Assembly: GCF_002744175.1 (NCBI RefSeq) | Contig: NZ_NKHF01000008.1 | Coordinates: 95,118 to 159,117 of the forward strand | Source of the DNA: Pseudoalteromonas piscicida | GTDB lineage: Bacteria; Pseudomonadota; Gammaproteobacteria; Enterobacterales; Alteromonadaceae | DNA length: 64,000 bases | Direction: 5' to 3' | Shown here: positions 1 to 9,414 of the stretch, piece by piece | How the letters are laid out: each line of letters starts with the position of its first letter | How positions within the stretch are numbered: position 1 is the stretch's first letter | The notes under the pieces: model-generated | Told to the model about the DNA's origin: nothing | The model's database searches: none | The model's input: the letters and a program-made list of their open reading frames with translations, nothing else | Program-made: the position numbers and the translations under genes

Positions 1-212
1 TTAACAAGCGTTATTACCTTGTCGCGTAGGTCTTTTGCCACAACAGCATCAGAGTCTGCGATATTCTGGTTTTGACATTTAGGACAGCGCAGCTCGTGCG
101 TTAACTCACGAAAAGTCTGCGCCCGTTCCGCATTTGCAAAGTCATATTTATCCTCAGTGGCTTGAACAGAGGCAGACACCCACAACAAGATCATAGCGAT
201 TATGTATTTCAT
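1..212 (-). CDS. ccmH: CcmH, cytochrome c maturation thiol-disulfide protein (partial, 3' end outside window)
   Basis: Only the first 70 codons are present; the gene runs off the left edge. The start has a cleavable signal peptide (MKYIIAMILLWVSASVQA) followed by the CcmH/NrfF motif LRCPKCQNQNIADS, whose two cysteines reduce the apocytochrome CXXCH thiols in the periplasm before heme attachment. The ATG overlaps the ccmG stop (ATGA), as expected for translational coupling in a ccm operon. Whether a CcmI-like domain is fused or follows cannot be seen. Confidence 0.93.
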   Translation of the reverse strand, partial: MKYIIAMILLWVSASVQATEDKYDFANAERAQTFRELTHELRCPKCQNQNIADSDAVVAKDLRDKVITLV

Positions 213-781
213 TGTATTAACTCCTGGTAGATGGGAGCAAACTTACTACGCCACACACGTTCATTAATATCACCAGTGTGGTGTAATAGAATTTTACCCT
301 GTTTATCAACCAAAAAGGTTTCAGGTGCGCCCGATACACCCAGATCTAGTGCCAAAGAGCGTTCTAAATCAAGAATATTAAACTGATAAGGGTTACCTGC
401 GCGACTCAGCATAGAATTCACCTCTTCTCGCAGCGCATTGATATCAAATTGATCTCCGAAATCAGGATCATAGGCTTGTTCATAATACAAACCAATAATT
501 CTTACGCCGCGCTCTCTGAGTTGCGTCAGATACCCAAGCTCCGCAATACACGTTGGGCACCAAGTGCCCCATACGTTCATTAAGTACACCTCTCCTTTTA
601 AGGAGTCTGCCGTCCAAGTTTTATTACTATCCATTAAATCAGGCAATGTGAATTCAGGCATGGTTTGCCCTAGTCGGCCCGTTTGAATCTCTCTTGGATT
701 GCCAAAAAGACCTTGGTATAAAAATACACAAAGAAAAATAAAAATTAAAAAAGGCACTAAACCCAGTAATTTACGGTTCAT
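209..781 (-). CDS. ccmG: CcmG/DsbE, periplasmic thioredoxin-like reductase
   Basis: 190 aa when started at the ATG at 781 (MNRKLLGLVP), which gives one N-terminal membrane anchor and the normal family length. A longer in-frame reading to 874 would lie inside ccmF and is rejected. The thioredoxin-fold domain has the active site WGTWCPTC near residue 75 and the cis-Pro region GAPETFLVD. It keeps CcmH or apocytochrome c cysteines reduced in the periplasm. One base separates it from the ccmF stop and it overlaps ccmH by four bases. Confidence 0.95.
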   Translation of the reverse strand: MNRKLLGLVPFLIFIFLCVFLYQGLFGNPREIQTGRLGQTMPEFTLPDLMDSNKTWTADSLKGEVYLMNVWGTWCPTCIAELGYLTQLRERGVRIIGLYYEQAYDPDFGDQFDINALREEVNSMLSRAGNPYQFNILDLERSLALDLGVSGAPETFLVDKQGKILLHHTGDINERVWRSKFAPIYQELIQ

Positions 782-782
782 T

Positions 783-2741
783 CTAAGCCTCCACTTGGGG
801 TGATTTTTTGACACGGCCACGGTAGCGTTTGTCTGCCAGTACAATAAAGCCAGCAAAAGAAATAAGCAGACCACCTAACCACATCCAACGTACATATGGC
901 TTATGATAAATTCTAAGTGACCAAGCGCCAGCTGACAGTGGCTCACCCAGTGCCAAATATAAATCGCGGAAGAAGCCATCATCTATCGCAGCCTCGGTCA
1001 TAAATTGCATACCCACATCATAGCGGCGCTTTTCAGCATGTAGCTCGGTCACTTCTTTGCCATTTTTGAACACAGTGACTACACCCGCGTGACCGCCATA
1101 GTTAGGACCGCGGATCTCTTTAACACCATCAAATCGGTACTCATATTCGTTTAACATCGCTGATTCACCCGGCTTCATACTGACTGAGCGCTCAACAGAA
1201 TAAGCCGAAGTCAAGGTCACCGAAGCAATGACAAAAGCGATACCAACATGTCCAAGTACCATGGCCCAGTAACTTAGACCCAACTTCTTAAATCCTGTGA
1301 CCAAGTTTGACTGAACAGTGACTTTATTAAATATATCTGTTGCTGTCGCTACACTAATCCAAACAGCAAGTGCGGTGGCGACGAAAGTCAATGGTGCAAC
1401 CACTTCAAAGCTAGAGTACAACCAAGCTGCAGTGATCACTAAGCTTACCGCGATAAGCAGCGCCCACTTTTTCACCAATGGCGGCATCTTGTTTTGCTTC
1501 CAACGCAACATCGGCGCAAGGCCTAGCAATATTGCAAAAGGTACGATCAAAATAGCAAACATTTGATTGAAGAACGGTACACCAATAGAGATAGAGCCTA
1601 AGCCTAGCTCTTTGTGGATCATAGGTAATAAAGTACCCAATAATACAATTAACGTCGCGACCACTAAGAATATATTGTTGATCCACAGTGCAACTTCACG
1701 GGAAATAAATTGATATCGCCCTTCGCTATAGACCTGCGCTACCCGTGTTGCATACAACGCCAAGCTTCCGCCCACTACAACCGCTAAGAATGATAAAATA
1801 TATAAACCACGATCAGGGTCCGTTGCAAAAGCATGCACCGACACAATGATCCCTGAGCGGACGATAAAGGTGCCTAGCAAACATAAGCTGAATGCCGTAA
1901 TTGCCAGTAAAACCGTCCATGATTTAAATACACCACGCTTTTCAGTAACCGATAAAGAATGTAGTAACGCCGTTGCCACCAGCCAAGGCATCAAGGATGC
2001 ATTTTCGACGGGGTCCCAGAACCACCAGCCACCCCAGCCCAGTTCTGAATAGGCCCACCAACTACCAATGGTGATCCCAAGCGTTAAAAAGCCCCATGCA
2101 GCCATTGTCCAAGGGCGTGACCATTTAGCCCAAGTATTATCCAACTTTCCAGTTAAAAGTGCCGCGATGGCAAACGAGAAAGACACTGACAGACCCACAT
2201 AACCCATATATAAAAGTGGTGGGTGAATGATCATACCTGGGTCTTGTAGTAGGGGATTTAGATCTCGCCCCTCGACAGGGAAATAAGGCAGCAAACGTTC
2301 AAATGGACTCGACATCCATAATGTGTAGAGCATAAAGCCCACACCTAAAAAGCCCAATACGCCTAACACTCTGGCTCTGAGAACCCAAGGGAGTGATTTA
2401 GACATGAGTGCCACCAACATGGTCCACATCGATTGCATCACCAACCAAAGTAGAATTGCACCCTCATGGCCTCCCCACGTTGACGTCACTTTATAGTACC
2501 ATGGTAACGTGCTACTTGAGTGATGCGCCACATAGGCAACTGTGAAGTCATCCATTAAGGTAATATAAATCAATACCATAAATGAAAACACGACTAAAAT
2601 ACACTGACCTACAGCCAGTGAAGGCGCAGCTTTCATTAGTCTCAAGTTACCTGTGTATGCTCCCCATAACGGGAAAATACACAGTAACAAGCTTAATGCC
2701 ATCGCCAGAACTAAGGCGAAATAACCTATTTCTGGGACCAT
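783..2741 (-). CDS. ccmF: CcmF, heme lyase subunit of cytochrome c maturation
   Basis: 652 aa, the usual length for gammaproteobacterial CcmF. It is a polytopic membrane protein with many hydrophobic helices and the tryptophan-rich WWD signature (GWGGWWFWDPVENASLMPWL, about residues 235-255) that faces the periplasm and handles heme. A large periplasmic loop near the C terminus is followed by a last helix. It joins heme delivered by CcmE to the apocytochrome CXXCH. It sits between ccmE and ccmG with one-base gaps. Confidence 0.96.
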   Translation of the reverse strand: MVPEIGYFALVLAMALSLLLCIFPLWGAYTGNLRLMKAAPSLAVGQCILVVFSFMVLIYITLMDDFTVAYVAHHSSSTLPWYYKVTSTWGGHEGAILLWLVMQSMWTMLVALMSKSLPWVLRARVLGVLGFLGVGFMLYTLWMSSPFERLLPYFPVEGRDLNPLLQDPGMIIHPPLLYMGYVGLSVSFSFAIAALLTGKLDNTWAKWSRPWTMAAWGFLTLGITIGSWWAYSELGWGGWWFWDPVENASLMPWLVATALLHSLSVTEKRGVFKSWTVLLAITAFSLCLLGTFIVRSGIIVSVHAFATDPDRGLYILSFLAVVVGGSLALYATRVAQVYSEGRYQFISREVALWINNIFLVVATLIVLLGTLLPMIHKELGLGSISIGVPFFNQMFAILIVPFAILLGLAPMLRWKQNKMPPLVKKWALLIAVSLVITAAWLYSSFEVVAPLTFVATALAVWISVATATDIFNKVTVQSNLVTGFKKLGLSYWAMVLGHVGIAFVIASVTLTSAYSVERSVSMKPGESAMLNEYEYRFDGVKEIRGPNYGGHAGVVTVFKNGKEVTELHAEKRRYDVGMQFMTEAAIDDGFFRDLYLALGEPLSAGAWSLRIYHKPYVRWMWLGGLLISFAGFIVLADKRYRGRVKKSPQVEA

Positions 2742-2742
2742 C

Positions 2743-3222
2743 TTAATTCTCGCTGTTTAGGTTGTATTTAGGTTTTTCGTGTTTAATGCCTTTAACCGCC
2801 TCAGCCACCTCTGACGGCATGTATTCTTCATCATGCTTAGCAAGGACTTCAAATGCCTCAACCACATTAGGCTCCACTAAAGTTCCTTGCGCAACAATAC
2901 CTTGCCCTTCACGAAAGAGATCCGGCAGTATACCTTTATAGCGGATCGTGACCATAGGGCCCGTATCGATTAGCTTGAACGAGACATCCAATGACGACTC
3001 GTCACGGACCACAGAACCCGGCACAACCATGCCACCAATACGTAACTTCTGTCCGATTTGTGGCTTTTCTTTCAGCTCGCCTTTACCCTCGACAAGCTCA
3101 CTTGGGGTATAAAACAAGTTGATGTTTTCTTGCAATGCATACAGCGTCAAGCCCACTGCTGCCCCAATACCAAAAATGACGGCAACAACGGTAAATAGTC
3201 TTTTTTTGCGTCTAGGATTCAT
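2743..3222 (-). CDS. ccmE: CcmE, periplasmic heme chaperone
   Basis: 159 aa, with a short basic N terminus (MNPRRKKR), one membrane anchor and an OB-fold periplasmic domain. The heme-binding histidine lies in the conserved [10 protein letters not shown] segment near residue 130, where heme is held covalently before transfer to CcmF. The start overlaps the ccmD stop by four bases. Length and motif are typical; no oddity seen. Confidence 0.95.
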   Translation of the reverse strand: MNPRRKKRLFTVVAVIFGIGAAVGLTLYALQENINLFYTPSELVEGKGELKEKPQIGQKLRIGGMVVPGSVVRDESSLDVSFKLIDTGPMVTIRYKGILPDLFREGQGIVAQGTLVEPNVVEAFEVLAKHDEEYMPSEVAEAVKGIKHEKPKYNLNSEN

Positions 3223-3422
3223 ACTTGCGACTCCTCTTTTGCTTTTTTAATGCGCGCTTCTCGTGCCATTTGCGCTTTAACCGCTAGCTTTAGTTTTTTA
3301 CCATCAAGCATGGAGCTTACTAAAATTCCCACTAAGATGAGCGCACAAGAACCAAATGATAGCCACACATAGAAGCCATAGCCGCCCATTGCTAAAAATT
3401 CACTGAAGGATTCAAACTGCAT
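3219..3422 (-). CDS. ccmD: CcmD, small membrane subunit of the heme exporter complex
   Basis: 67 aa with a single transmembrane helix (about residues 16-38) and a highly charged cytoplasmic tail rich in Lys, Arg and Glu, which is the CcmD pattern. CcmD helps release holo-CcmE from the CcmABC complex. Identification rests on position between ccmC and ccmE, size and topology more than on sequence motifs. Confidence 0.88.
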   Translation of the reverse strand: MQFESFSEFLAMGGYGFYVWLSFGSCALILVGILVSSMLDGKKLKLAVKAQMAREARIKKAKEESQV

Positions 3423-3424
3423 AA

Positions 3425-4162
3425 TTAACCCCTATTGACTAACTGACGGACCCAAGGACGGTGCTGCTCACTACGCAAGATTTCATTCTTCAAGCGAATT
3501 AGCGTTACCACACCAAGCACACCTGCAAACGCTACAATATTGATGAGCAATGGCCACAGCATAGAGGGGTCAATGGCTGAGGTATCAAATTTAGTGATAG
3601 TCGAACCTTGATGTAATGTGTTCCACCATTCAACAGAAAAGTGAATAATAGGCAGGTTCACAACGCCAACAATGGCTAAAATACAGGCAGCTCTACCGCC
3701 CGATTTTTTATCTTCAAAGGCATGATACAGCGACAATACACCAAAGTATAAAAACAACAGGATAAGCTCAGACGTCAGTCTTGCATCCCAGACCCACCAA
3801 GCGCCCCACATTGGCTTACCCCAAGCGGCACCGGTGATCAAGGCAATGGCCGTCATGGCAGCTCCAATTGGTGCAATGGCAATTACGGCGAGTTCGGCGT
3901 TACGAATTTGCCACACTAAAGCAATGATGGCTGCAATAGCCATAGAAGAGTATGCCCCCATAGACCAAATGGCCGAAGGTACATGTATAAAGATAATTCG
4001 ATAGCTGTCTTTTTGTTGATAGTCGGCAGGCGCATAGGCTAACCCCCAAACCCATCCAACAATTAAACCCACTACCGCTATCACGGCAAAGTAAGGAAGC
4101 AAGGTGTTACACAGTTGGTAAGCACGCTCCGCTTTGGCATAAGGATGTAACCACTTCCACAT
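3425..4162 (-). CDS. ccmC: CcmC, heme transporter/handling protein
   Basis: 245 aa, six predicted transmembrane helices, and the WWD domain (WGAWWVWDARLTSELILL, about residues 125-145) with flanking conserved histidines. CcmC loads heme onto CcmE in the periplasm. It begins with a short cytoplasmic segment (MWKWLHPYAKAERAYQ) and lies one base downstream of the ccmB stop, two bases before ccmD. Typical in length and layout. Confidence 0.96.
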   Translation of the reverse strand: MWKWLHPYAKAERAYQLCNTLLPYFAVIAVVGLIVGWVWGLAYAPADYQQKDSYRIIFIHVPSAIWSMGAYSSMAIAAIIALVWQIRNAELAVIAIAPIGAAMTAIALITGAAWGKPMWGAWWVWDARLTSELILLFLYFGVLSLYHAFEDKKSGGRAACILAIVGVVNLPIIHFSVEWWNTLHQGSTITKFDTSAIDPSMLWPLLINIVAFAGVLGVVTLIRLKNEILRSEQHRPWVRQLVNRG

Positions 4163-4163
4163 T

Positions 4164-4850
4164 TTAACTTACACTCACTCTTAAAGCTGACGATATGGCG
4201 ATTGGTGCGGCGACAATGGCAACGGCAAGCATCGCACCAAGGATTGCAAGCTGACCACCATAAGCTAAAGACATGCTGCTTGTATCTATGGCGGAAGTTG
4301 CAAAAATTAATACAGGGATATAAAGCGGAAGGACAAGCAGACTCATTAAAATGCCACCCTTTTGCAGTGCAACGGTGAGTCCTGCGCCAATAGCCCCAAT
4401 AAAACTCAATAACGGTGTTCCTATCAGTAACGTTAATACAGTCGCATTAAGTGACTGCGATTCTAGATTCATTAGCAGTGCAAACAAAGGTGCTAACAAC
4501 ACCATAGGTAGACCGCTAACAGTCCAATGGGCTGCCACTTTTGCTAATACCGATAGGGATAATGGATAAGGTGAAGCTATCAATTGCTCCAAAGAACCAT
4601 CGTTGTAATCATCACGAAATAATTTATCTAGCCCTAACATAGTCGATAACAGTGCTGCCACCCAAATTATACCGGGTGCCATTCTGGTCAATAATGCAGG
4701 CTCTGGTCCAATCGCGAGGGGAAATAACGTGATCACAATAAGAAAAAACAACAAGGGATTGACGATTTCCGCACGCTGCCTAAACGCTAACGTTACGTCT
4801 TTTGCATAAACAGATTTAAATGCTAACCAATAAGAATGTTGAGTCTGCAT
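4164..4850 (-). CDS. ccmB: CcmB, ABC transporter permease subunit
   Basis: 228 aa with six hydrophobic helices and no large soluble domain, the normal form of CcmB. It pairs with CcmA to form the ATP-driven part of the CcmABCD complex that releases holo-CcmE. The start codon overlaps the last base of ccmA. No unusual feature was seen. Confidence 0.94.
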   Translation of the reverse strand: MQTQHSYWLAFKSVYAKDVTLAFRQRAEIVNPLLFFLIVITLFPLAIGPEPALLTRMAPGIIWVAALLSTMLGLDKLFRDDYNDGSLEQLIASPYPLSLSVLAKVAAHWTVSGLPMVLLAPLFALLMNLESQSLNATVLTLLIGTPLLSFIGAIGAGLTVALQKGGILMSLLVLPLYIPVLIFATSAIDTSSMSLAYGGQLAILGAMLAVAIVAAPIAISSALRVSVS

Positions 4851-5473
4851 TACAAACGGTACTCCAACGTCAAAGTTTGTAACTGTGTAAAGTGTGCGGT
4901 CAGATCTTGGTGTGTGGTCAATAAAATCGCCCCCCCTTTGTCCAAATGATTTTGGAACTGGGTCTGTAGCATGGCAACCCCTTTCTTATCAAGTGCCGTA
5001 AAGGGTTCATCTAATACCCACAACTTGGCATGATTTAGCCATAACCGAACTAGTGCAACTCGGCGCTGCTGCCCTGCAGATAACGTGCGTACAGGCACGT
5101 CTTCTAACCCAATCAAGCCTAATTTTGCCAACCAAGCATACACTTCATCTTCATCTGCAGTGGCACCGTGTACTTGCAGCCAATGTTGTACGTTTTCGTA
5201 GGCACTGAGCTGCTGATTCACACCGGTTTTGTGACCGATAAACAATAGATCTGCTGCGAACGAATCGTAATCATCACGAATATCTGTGTTGTTGTAACGG
5301 ATCTGCCCTTCGTCGGCTCTCGCAAACCCTGCGATAATTCTAAGCAGGGAGGTCTTTCCGGCACCATTTGGGCCTTCAATTTGCATGATCTGCCCCGAGT
5401 GGAGAGTGAAACTTAATGAGTCAAACAAGCATCTGTCTTGTTTGGTACAAGTGACGGCGTCTATCTCTAGCAA
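4850..5473 (-). CDS. ccmA: CcmA, ABC transporter ATP-binding subunit
   Basis: 207 aa. Walker A is GPNGAGKTS (about residue 36), the ABC signature is LSAGQQRR, and Walker B is LWVLDEPFTALD. It supplies ATP hydrolysis to the CcmABCD complex. It is the first gene of the ccm operon; the divergent gap to the FliK-like gene (5474-5576) must hold its promoter, but no convincing -35/-10 pair was picked out by eye. Confidence 0.95.
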   Translation of the reverse strand: MLEIDAVTCTKQDRCLFDSLSFTLHSGQIMQIEGPNGAGKTSLLRIIAGFARADEGQIRYNNTDIRDDYDSFAADLLFIGHKTGVNQQLSAYENVQHWLQVHGATADEDEVYAWLAKLGLIGLEDVPVRTLSAGQQRRVALVRLWLNHAKLWVLDEPFTALDKKGVAMLQTQFQNHLDKGGAILLTTHQDLTAHFTQLQTLTLEYRL

Positions 5474-5576
5474 ACTTGGGCTTCTCTTTACCTAAAATTG
5501 GGCGTTAGTCTAACATAATGGTATGGTAATACGAATAATCCGATGCGACCGATTAGCGAAAATTTGATTTAAAATA

Positions 5577-8129
5577 ATGAATAAGCTGCCAATTACATCA
5601 AATACTACGACGGCATCTGTGATAAGCACAGATAATAGCGAAGTATCAAAATTAGACTTAGCTGGTAACCAACCGTTCGCAGCAAAACACATTCAGATCA
5701 GCAATGATAAACTGAAGATGGATGTGGCAATTGACGGCCGCTGGCAAACTATCCAACTTGCGCTCAAACCACCAACACAGCCAAAGCAAATTGCTGAAGC
5801 CCAAGTTAGTATTGATGAAACCGGTAAAGTGGTGACCTTTCAGACCCCAAAACTACAGGCGCAAGTCACCCTGACAAAGCAGCTTTTTGATATTTTAAGT
5901 ACACTGAAAGTACACACACAGGGCCCTGTGCTGAACGTTCCGGCAACGACCTCCCCTGACTCTATGCTACACATCAAATCGCTTGACTTAAAAGTACCTA
6001 TCCCACAAGCCATGACGCAAATGCTCACCAATGAGGGCAAGTTATTTGCGCAGCTTAGTCCACGTCAAGGCGACTTCGCATTGCAGATAGTGAACCAGTT
6101 TAACGACCCTTTGTTTAACACTGTATTACCTAAGTCAATGGTTGCAAAGCTTATTTCAACCCAGCTGAGTCAAGTTGAATTCAAGCAACAAGCACAAGCT
6201 ATCACTTTAAATGTGAATGACCGCCCAATTGCATTAAAGCCCGTGGCAAGCAATTGGCCTGTCTCTTCAGCGTGGCAAAAAGGGGAAGTAAAAACTGCAT
6301 TCAATGGGCTGGATATCACCAAAGCCGCGCAGCTAACTAAAGTCGAAACCATTAAGCCCATTTCAAGTTTATTGCAACAGGTAACACCGATATCGAGTAA
6401 AGCAAGGCAATTGTTGCCCCAGAGTATGACTTCTGTTCATACTCTCGCGTATGAAAAGCCCTTATTAGAGGTCAGCTTGCAGCAAATAAAGTCACAGGTT
6501 GTCAAAGCCTTACAGGTGCTTCTAAGTAGACCTTTTGGTCAAGCTCAAGCATCACAACAGACAACACCTGCAATACCCGCAGCTTCAATTGCACAAAGTG
6601 CAAAGCCAAATAACAACACCATGTTGCAGCCCTTACAAACTGAAAAAGTGAGCGCTCATAATAGAAACCAACTACAATCACCCCTGCAGCAGCTGGTTAG
6701 TAACCTCAAACACAGTGTCAACACATTGATAGATAAACCGACATACCTTACAGAAAAAGGCGCACAGCCAGCTACACAAGCAAAGTTGGCCAGTTCAATA
6801 GCGCATTATCTGCAAAATCAAAGCAATACCGTAGCAAAATACTCAGCACCACCTGTGGATTTTACAAGCAAACTAAAAGCAATCTCGTTGCTGCTAGACT
6901 CAGTGACGGCTCATCGTCCGCCGCTCAACACCCAGCAGGTTGCGCAATTGGCGCAAGTACTACAAAAACCTCTCTATTATAAAGCAGAACAAGTTGCACA
7001 ATTGATAGCGCAAACAGCAGCAAAACCTACTTACCTCAAGGCACAAACCAATATTGATGCCGCAAAACTCTCTCAGCCGATTGTAGATGTAGGTAGCCAA
7101 GCCAAGCAAACCAATACACCAGCATCGAGCGTTCCTGCAAACCCCAATACGTTGCCCGCACTCCCCCTAACTAGTGAAAAACTAGCGCAGGTAACACACA
7201 AAGGCCTCATTGAAACTTTGCTCAATGCCGCGCCGCCTAAACCGACAGAAAGCGCAACTACCACAACATCAGTAGAGCAAGTGTCTAAAATAATACAAGC
7301 ACTCAGTAAAACGGAGTCGCAGCCATCCAATCCTGCGCTTCAGAAATTGGTGAATCAAGCGTTCTCTAGACTGCTCGATGAGCGCACTATCAATGCATTA
7401 TCGGTAAAAAACCAACTAGAGAGCCAGCTTGGTGCAATTCCTTTTACTAACGCACCAACAAACTTAAACCAATCTAGCTTTTCTCAAATGCTAGAAAGAC
7501 TGATAGTTTCTCTGCTCGGTGGCCAAGCTACTAGCAGTAATACAGCAGGCGAGCAAACGGCGCATAAGGTACAAGCGTTACTAGATACACTCTTACCTCA
7601 ATTGAAAACACTCTCCCCTAAGCAAGCTGCTGAAGCAATGCAACAGCCGCAAGCAAGAGAGCTACTTAACGAGCTTGGCCAACTTCATAATCAATTACAA
7701 CCGCAACAGCAGCAAACGTCGAGTGCTAACATCGCAAAACAAGATAGTGAAGCTCAACTACTGATAAACTTGTTATTTCCCACTAAAGTTAATCAACAGC
7801 AGCAACAAACACAATTGCAAATCGGTGAATACAAAAAGGCTACAAAACCAGGCATGCCAGAAAAGTCTGTGTGGTTTATTCGCCTATGTTTCGATTTTGC
7901 CGAAAAAGGTCAGATCCATGCCCAAGCCGAACTCATGGACAAAGCGCTTGAGTGTGCCTTAGTCGCAACTTCCAATCAGGTAAAACAACTGGCTGAACCG
8001 CACTTGGCAACATTAAGACATAAGCTTGCGTCGCACGGGTTACAAGTGGCGGAGATCGGGCTAAGTGAAGAAGCAAGCTTTCAAGACAAGTTCTTTTCTG
8101 AACACGCCATTATCAATATTAAGGTATAA
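5577..8129 (+). CDS. FliK-like protein with C-terminal flagellar hook-length control domain
   Basis: 850 aa. The first ~740 residues are Gln/Ala/Ser/Thr/Lys-rich and look disordered, with poly-Gln patches near residue 710. The last ~95 residues (SVWFIRLCFDFAEKGQIHAQ onward) match the FliK C-terminal switch domain fold pattern. A separate canonical fliK lies at 26582-28773, so this is a paralogue. It is followed after six bases by a small FlhB-C-like gene. This resembles the YlqG/YlqH pair of Bacillus, hence a guess at an auxiliary export-switch role. The ribosome site is weak. Confidence 0.75.
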   Translation: MNKLPITSNTTTASVISTDNSEVSKLDLAGNQPFAAKHIQISNDKLKMDVAIDGRWQTIQLALKPPTQPKQIAEAQVSIDETGKVVTFQTPKLQAQVTLTKQLFDILSTLKVHTQGPVLNVPATTSPDSMLHIKSLDLKVPIPQAMTQMLTNEGKLFAQLSPRQGDFALQIVNQFNDPLFNTVLPKSMVAKLISTQLSQVEFKQQAQAITLNVNDRPIALKPVASNWPVSSAWQKGEVKTAFNGLDITKAAQLTKVETIKPISSLLQQVTPISSKARQLLPQSMTSVHTLAYEKPLLEVSLQQIKSQVVKALQVLLSRPFGQAQASQQTTPAIPAASIAQSAKPNNNTMLQPLQTEKVSAHNRNQLQSPLQQLVSNLKHSVNTLIDKPTYLTEKGAQPATQAKLASSIAHYLQNQSNTVAKYSAPPVDFTSKLKAISLLLDSVTAHRPPLNTQQVAQLAQVLQKPLYYKAEQVAQLIAQTAAKPTYLKAQTNIDAAKLSQPIVDVGSQAKQTNTPASSVPANPNTLPALPLTSEKLAQVTHKGLIETLLNAAPPKPTESATTTTSVEQVSKIIQALSKTESQPSNPALQKLVNQAFSRLLDERTINALSVKNQLESQLGAIPFTNAPTNLNQSSFSQMLERLIVSLLGGQATSSNTAGEQTAHKVQALLDTLLPQLKTLSPKQAAEAMQQPQARELLNELGQLHNQLQPQQQQTSSANIAKQDSEAQLLINLLFPTKVNQQQQQTQLQIGEYKKATKPGMPEKSVWFIRLCFDFAEKGQIHAQAELMDKALECALVATSNQVKQLAEPHLATLRHKLASHGLQVAEIGLSEEASFQDKFFSEHAIINIKV

Positions 8130-8135
8130 GTAGCT

Positions 8136-8432
8136 ATGACACAAAAATCAGCCATTGGATTACTTTACGAAGCTGGTAGCGCACCTCAGGTAACCTTCAA
8201 GGGATACGGAGAATTAGCGGAAGAGATCATTGCGCTTGCGAAAGAGAAAAACATCATGATCCATGAAGATGAATCTTTGGTTCAAACCTTAAGCGCCCTT
8301 GAATTACATCAAGAGATCCCGAAGGAGCTCTATTATGTTATCGCCGAGCTTATTGCTTTTTCTTACATTATGCGTGGTAAGTTTCCACCGGGTTGGGAAG
8401 GGTTCCGTGGCAAGTTGGATATTAAGGCATAA
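8136..8432 (+). CDS. Small FlhB C-terminal-domain homologue (YlqH/FhlB type)
   Basis: 98 aa corresponding to the cytoplasmic C-terminal domain of FlhB/EscU without any membrane part. It opens with AIGLLYEAGSAPQVTFKG and ends with IPKELYYVIAELIAF, both FlhB-C signatures, but it lacks the NPTH autocleavage site, which lies upstream of this part in real FlhB (present in the flhB gene here). It forms a two-gene unit with the FliK-like gene, so the two may act on each other as FliK and FlhB do. Function is inferred. Confidence 0.82.
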   Translation: MTQKSAIGLLYEAGSAPQVTFKGYGELAEEIIALAKEKNIMIHEDESLVQTLSALELHQEIPKELYYVIAELIAFSYIMRGKFPPGWEGFRGKLDIKA

Positions 8433-8460
8433 CCTTAATCCCTAACTTGCGACGGCTGCA

Positions 8461-8892
8461 CTATTTTGATTTGTTATGCAAAGACATTAACAATTCCGCT
8501 TCTGCTCGAGGCAATTCGCACTCGCGCATGACCTCTTCAATATCAGCACCGAGCTCAACCATTTTCACCGCTCGGGAATAAATTTTTGCATCTGGGTCAT
8601 CATATTTCTGTGCAGCTTGCTGATTAGCAAGTTCGTGCAGATCTTGCTCAGTTGTCACTACACGCTTTCCAATGCTCATGATACTCGCACGAAGCTCAGC
8701 AACTTCACTACGCAATATAGCAATCTGCTGCTCAGAGCCTTGCGACGCTTCTGACAGCTGCACAACTTTAGCTTGTTGTTGTTGTAATTTTTTACCCAGC
8801 ACAAAAACAAACCTCAAGCACACTAATGCCAGTACGCTTGAGGTTATTGATATGACGAGTAAAACGATTTTTGCGTTTACTACTTCCAGCAT
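8461..8892 (-). CDS. DUF2802 family membrane-anchored protein
   Basis: 143 aa. One N-terminal transmembrane helix (residues ~8-30) is followed by a coiled coil of Gln, Glu and Ser (about 35-95) and a C-terminal segment (AVKMVELGADIEEVMRECEL) with the helix-turn-helix-like DUF2802 pattern. It ends the chemotaxis gene run directly after cheW. Function is unknown; its fixed place after cheW in related genomes suggests a link with the polar chemotaxis or flagellar apparatus. Confidence 0.8.
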   Translation of the reverse strand: MLEVVNAKIVLLVISITSSVLALVCLRFVFVLGKKLQQQQAKVVQLSEASQGSEQQIAILRSEVAELRASIMSIGKRVVTTEQDLHELANQQAAQKYDDPDAKIYSRAVKMVELGADIEEVMRECELPRAEAELLMSLHNKSK

Positions 8893-9390
8893 CTAAATAT
8901 GGCTCAGCTCATCCCATTCGTCGTCACTTAGTAACTTGTTAAGGTCAACCAAGATCAATAGCTCACCTTCACGGTTTGATACCCCTTGGATAAACTTAGC
9001 ACTTTCTTCAGTTCCAATGTTTGGCGCACTGTCGATCTCAGAGCTGCGCAGATAAACAACCTCTGCAACGCTATCCACCAAAATACCAATTACTTGTTTT
9101 TCAGCTTCAATGATCACAATTCTGGAGTTGTCTGTTACCTCTGCACTTTGCAGACCAAATCTTGCTCGAGTATCAATTACGGTCACTACGTTACCACGTA
9201 GGTTGATAATACCAAGTACGTAGCTTGGCGCTCCCGGGACCGGTGCAATTTCGGTATAACGCAGTACTTCTTGCACTTGCATTACGTTAATGCCGTACGT
9301 TTCCTCTTCTAGCTTGTAAGTAACCCACTGCAATACTTCATCATTACTATCAGCATTTTTGTCTGCAGAAAGTAGTCTATCTTGGCTCAT
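8893..9390 (-). CDS. cheW: CheW, chemotaxis coupling protein
   Basis: 165 aa. A single CheW domain begins at VLQWVTYKLEEETYGINVMQV and includes the conserved ILGIINLRGNVVTVIDTR strand region (about residues 60-80). It couples methyl-accepting receptors to CheA at the cell pole. It lies 24 bases downstream of parP and abuts the DUF2802 gene. No oddity in the sequence. Confidence 0.95.
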   Translation of the reverse strand: MSQDRLLSADKNADSNDEVLQWVTYKLEEETYGINVMQVQEVLRYTEIAPVPGAPSYVLGIINLRGNVVTVIDTRARFGLQSAEVTDNSRIVIIEAEKQVIGILVDSVAEVVYLRSSEIDSAPNIGTEESAKFIQGVSNREGELLILVDLNKLLSDDEWDELSHI

Positions 9391-9414
9391 GGTTTCACTC
9401 CATCAACATACTAG

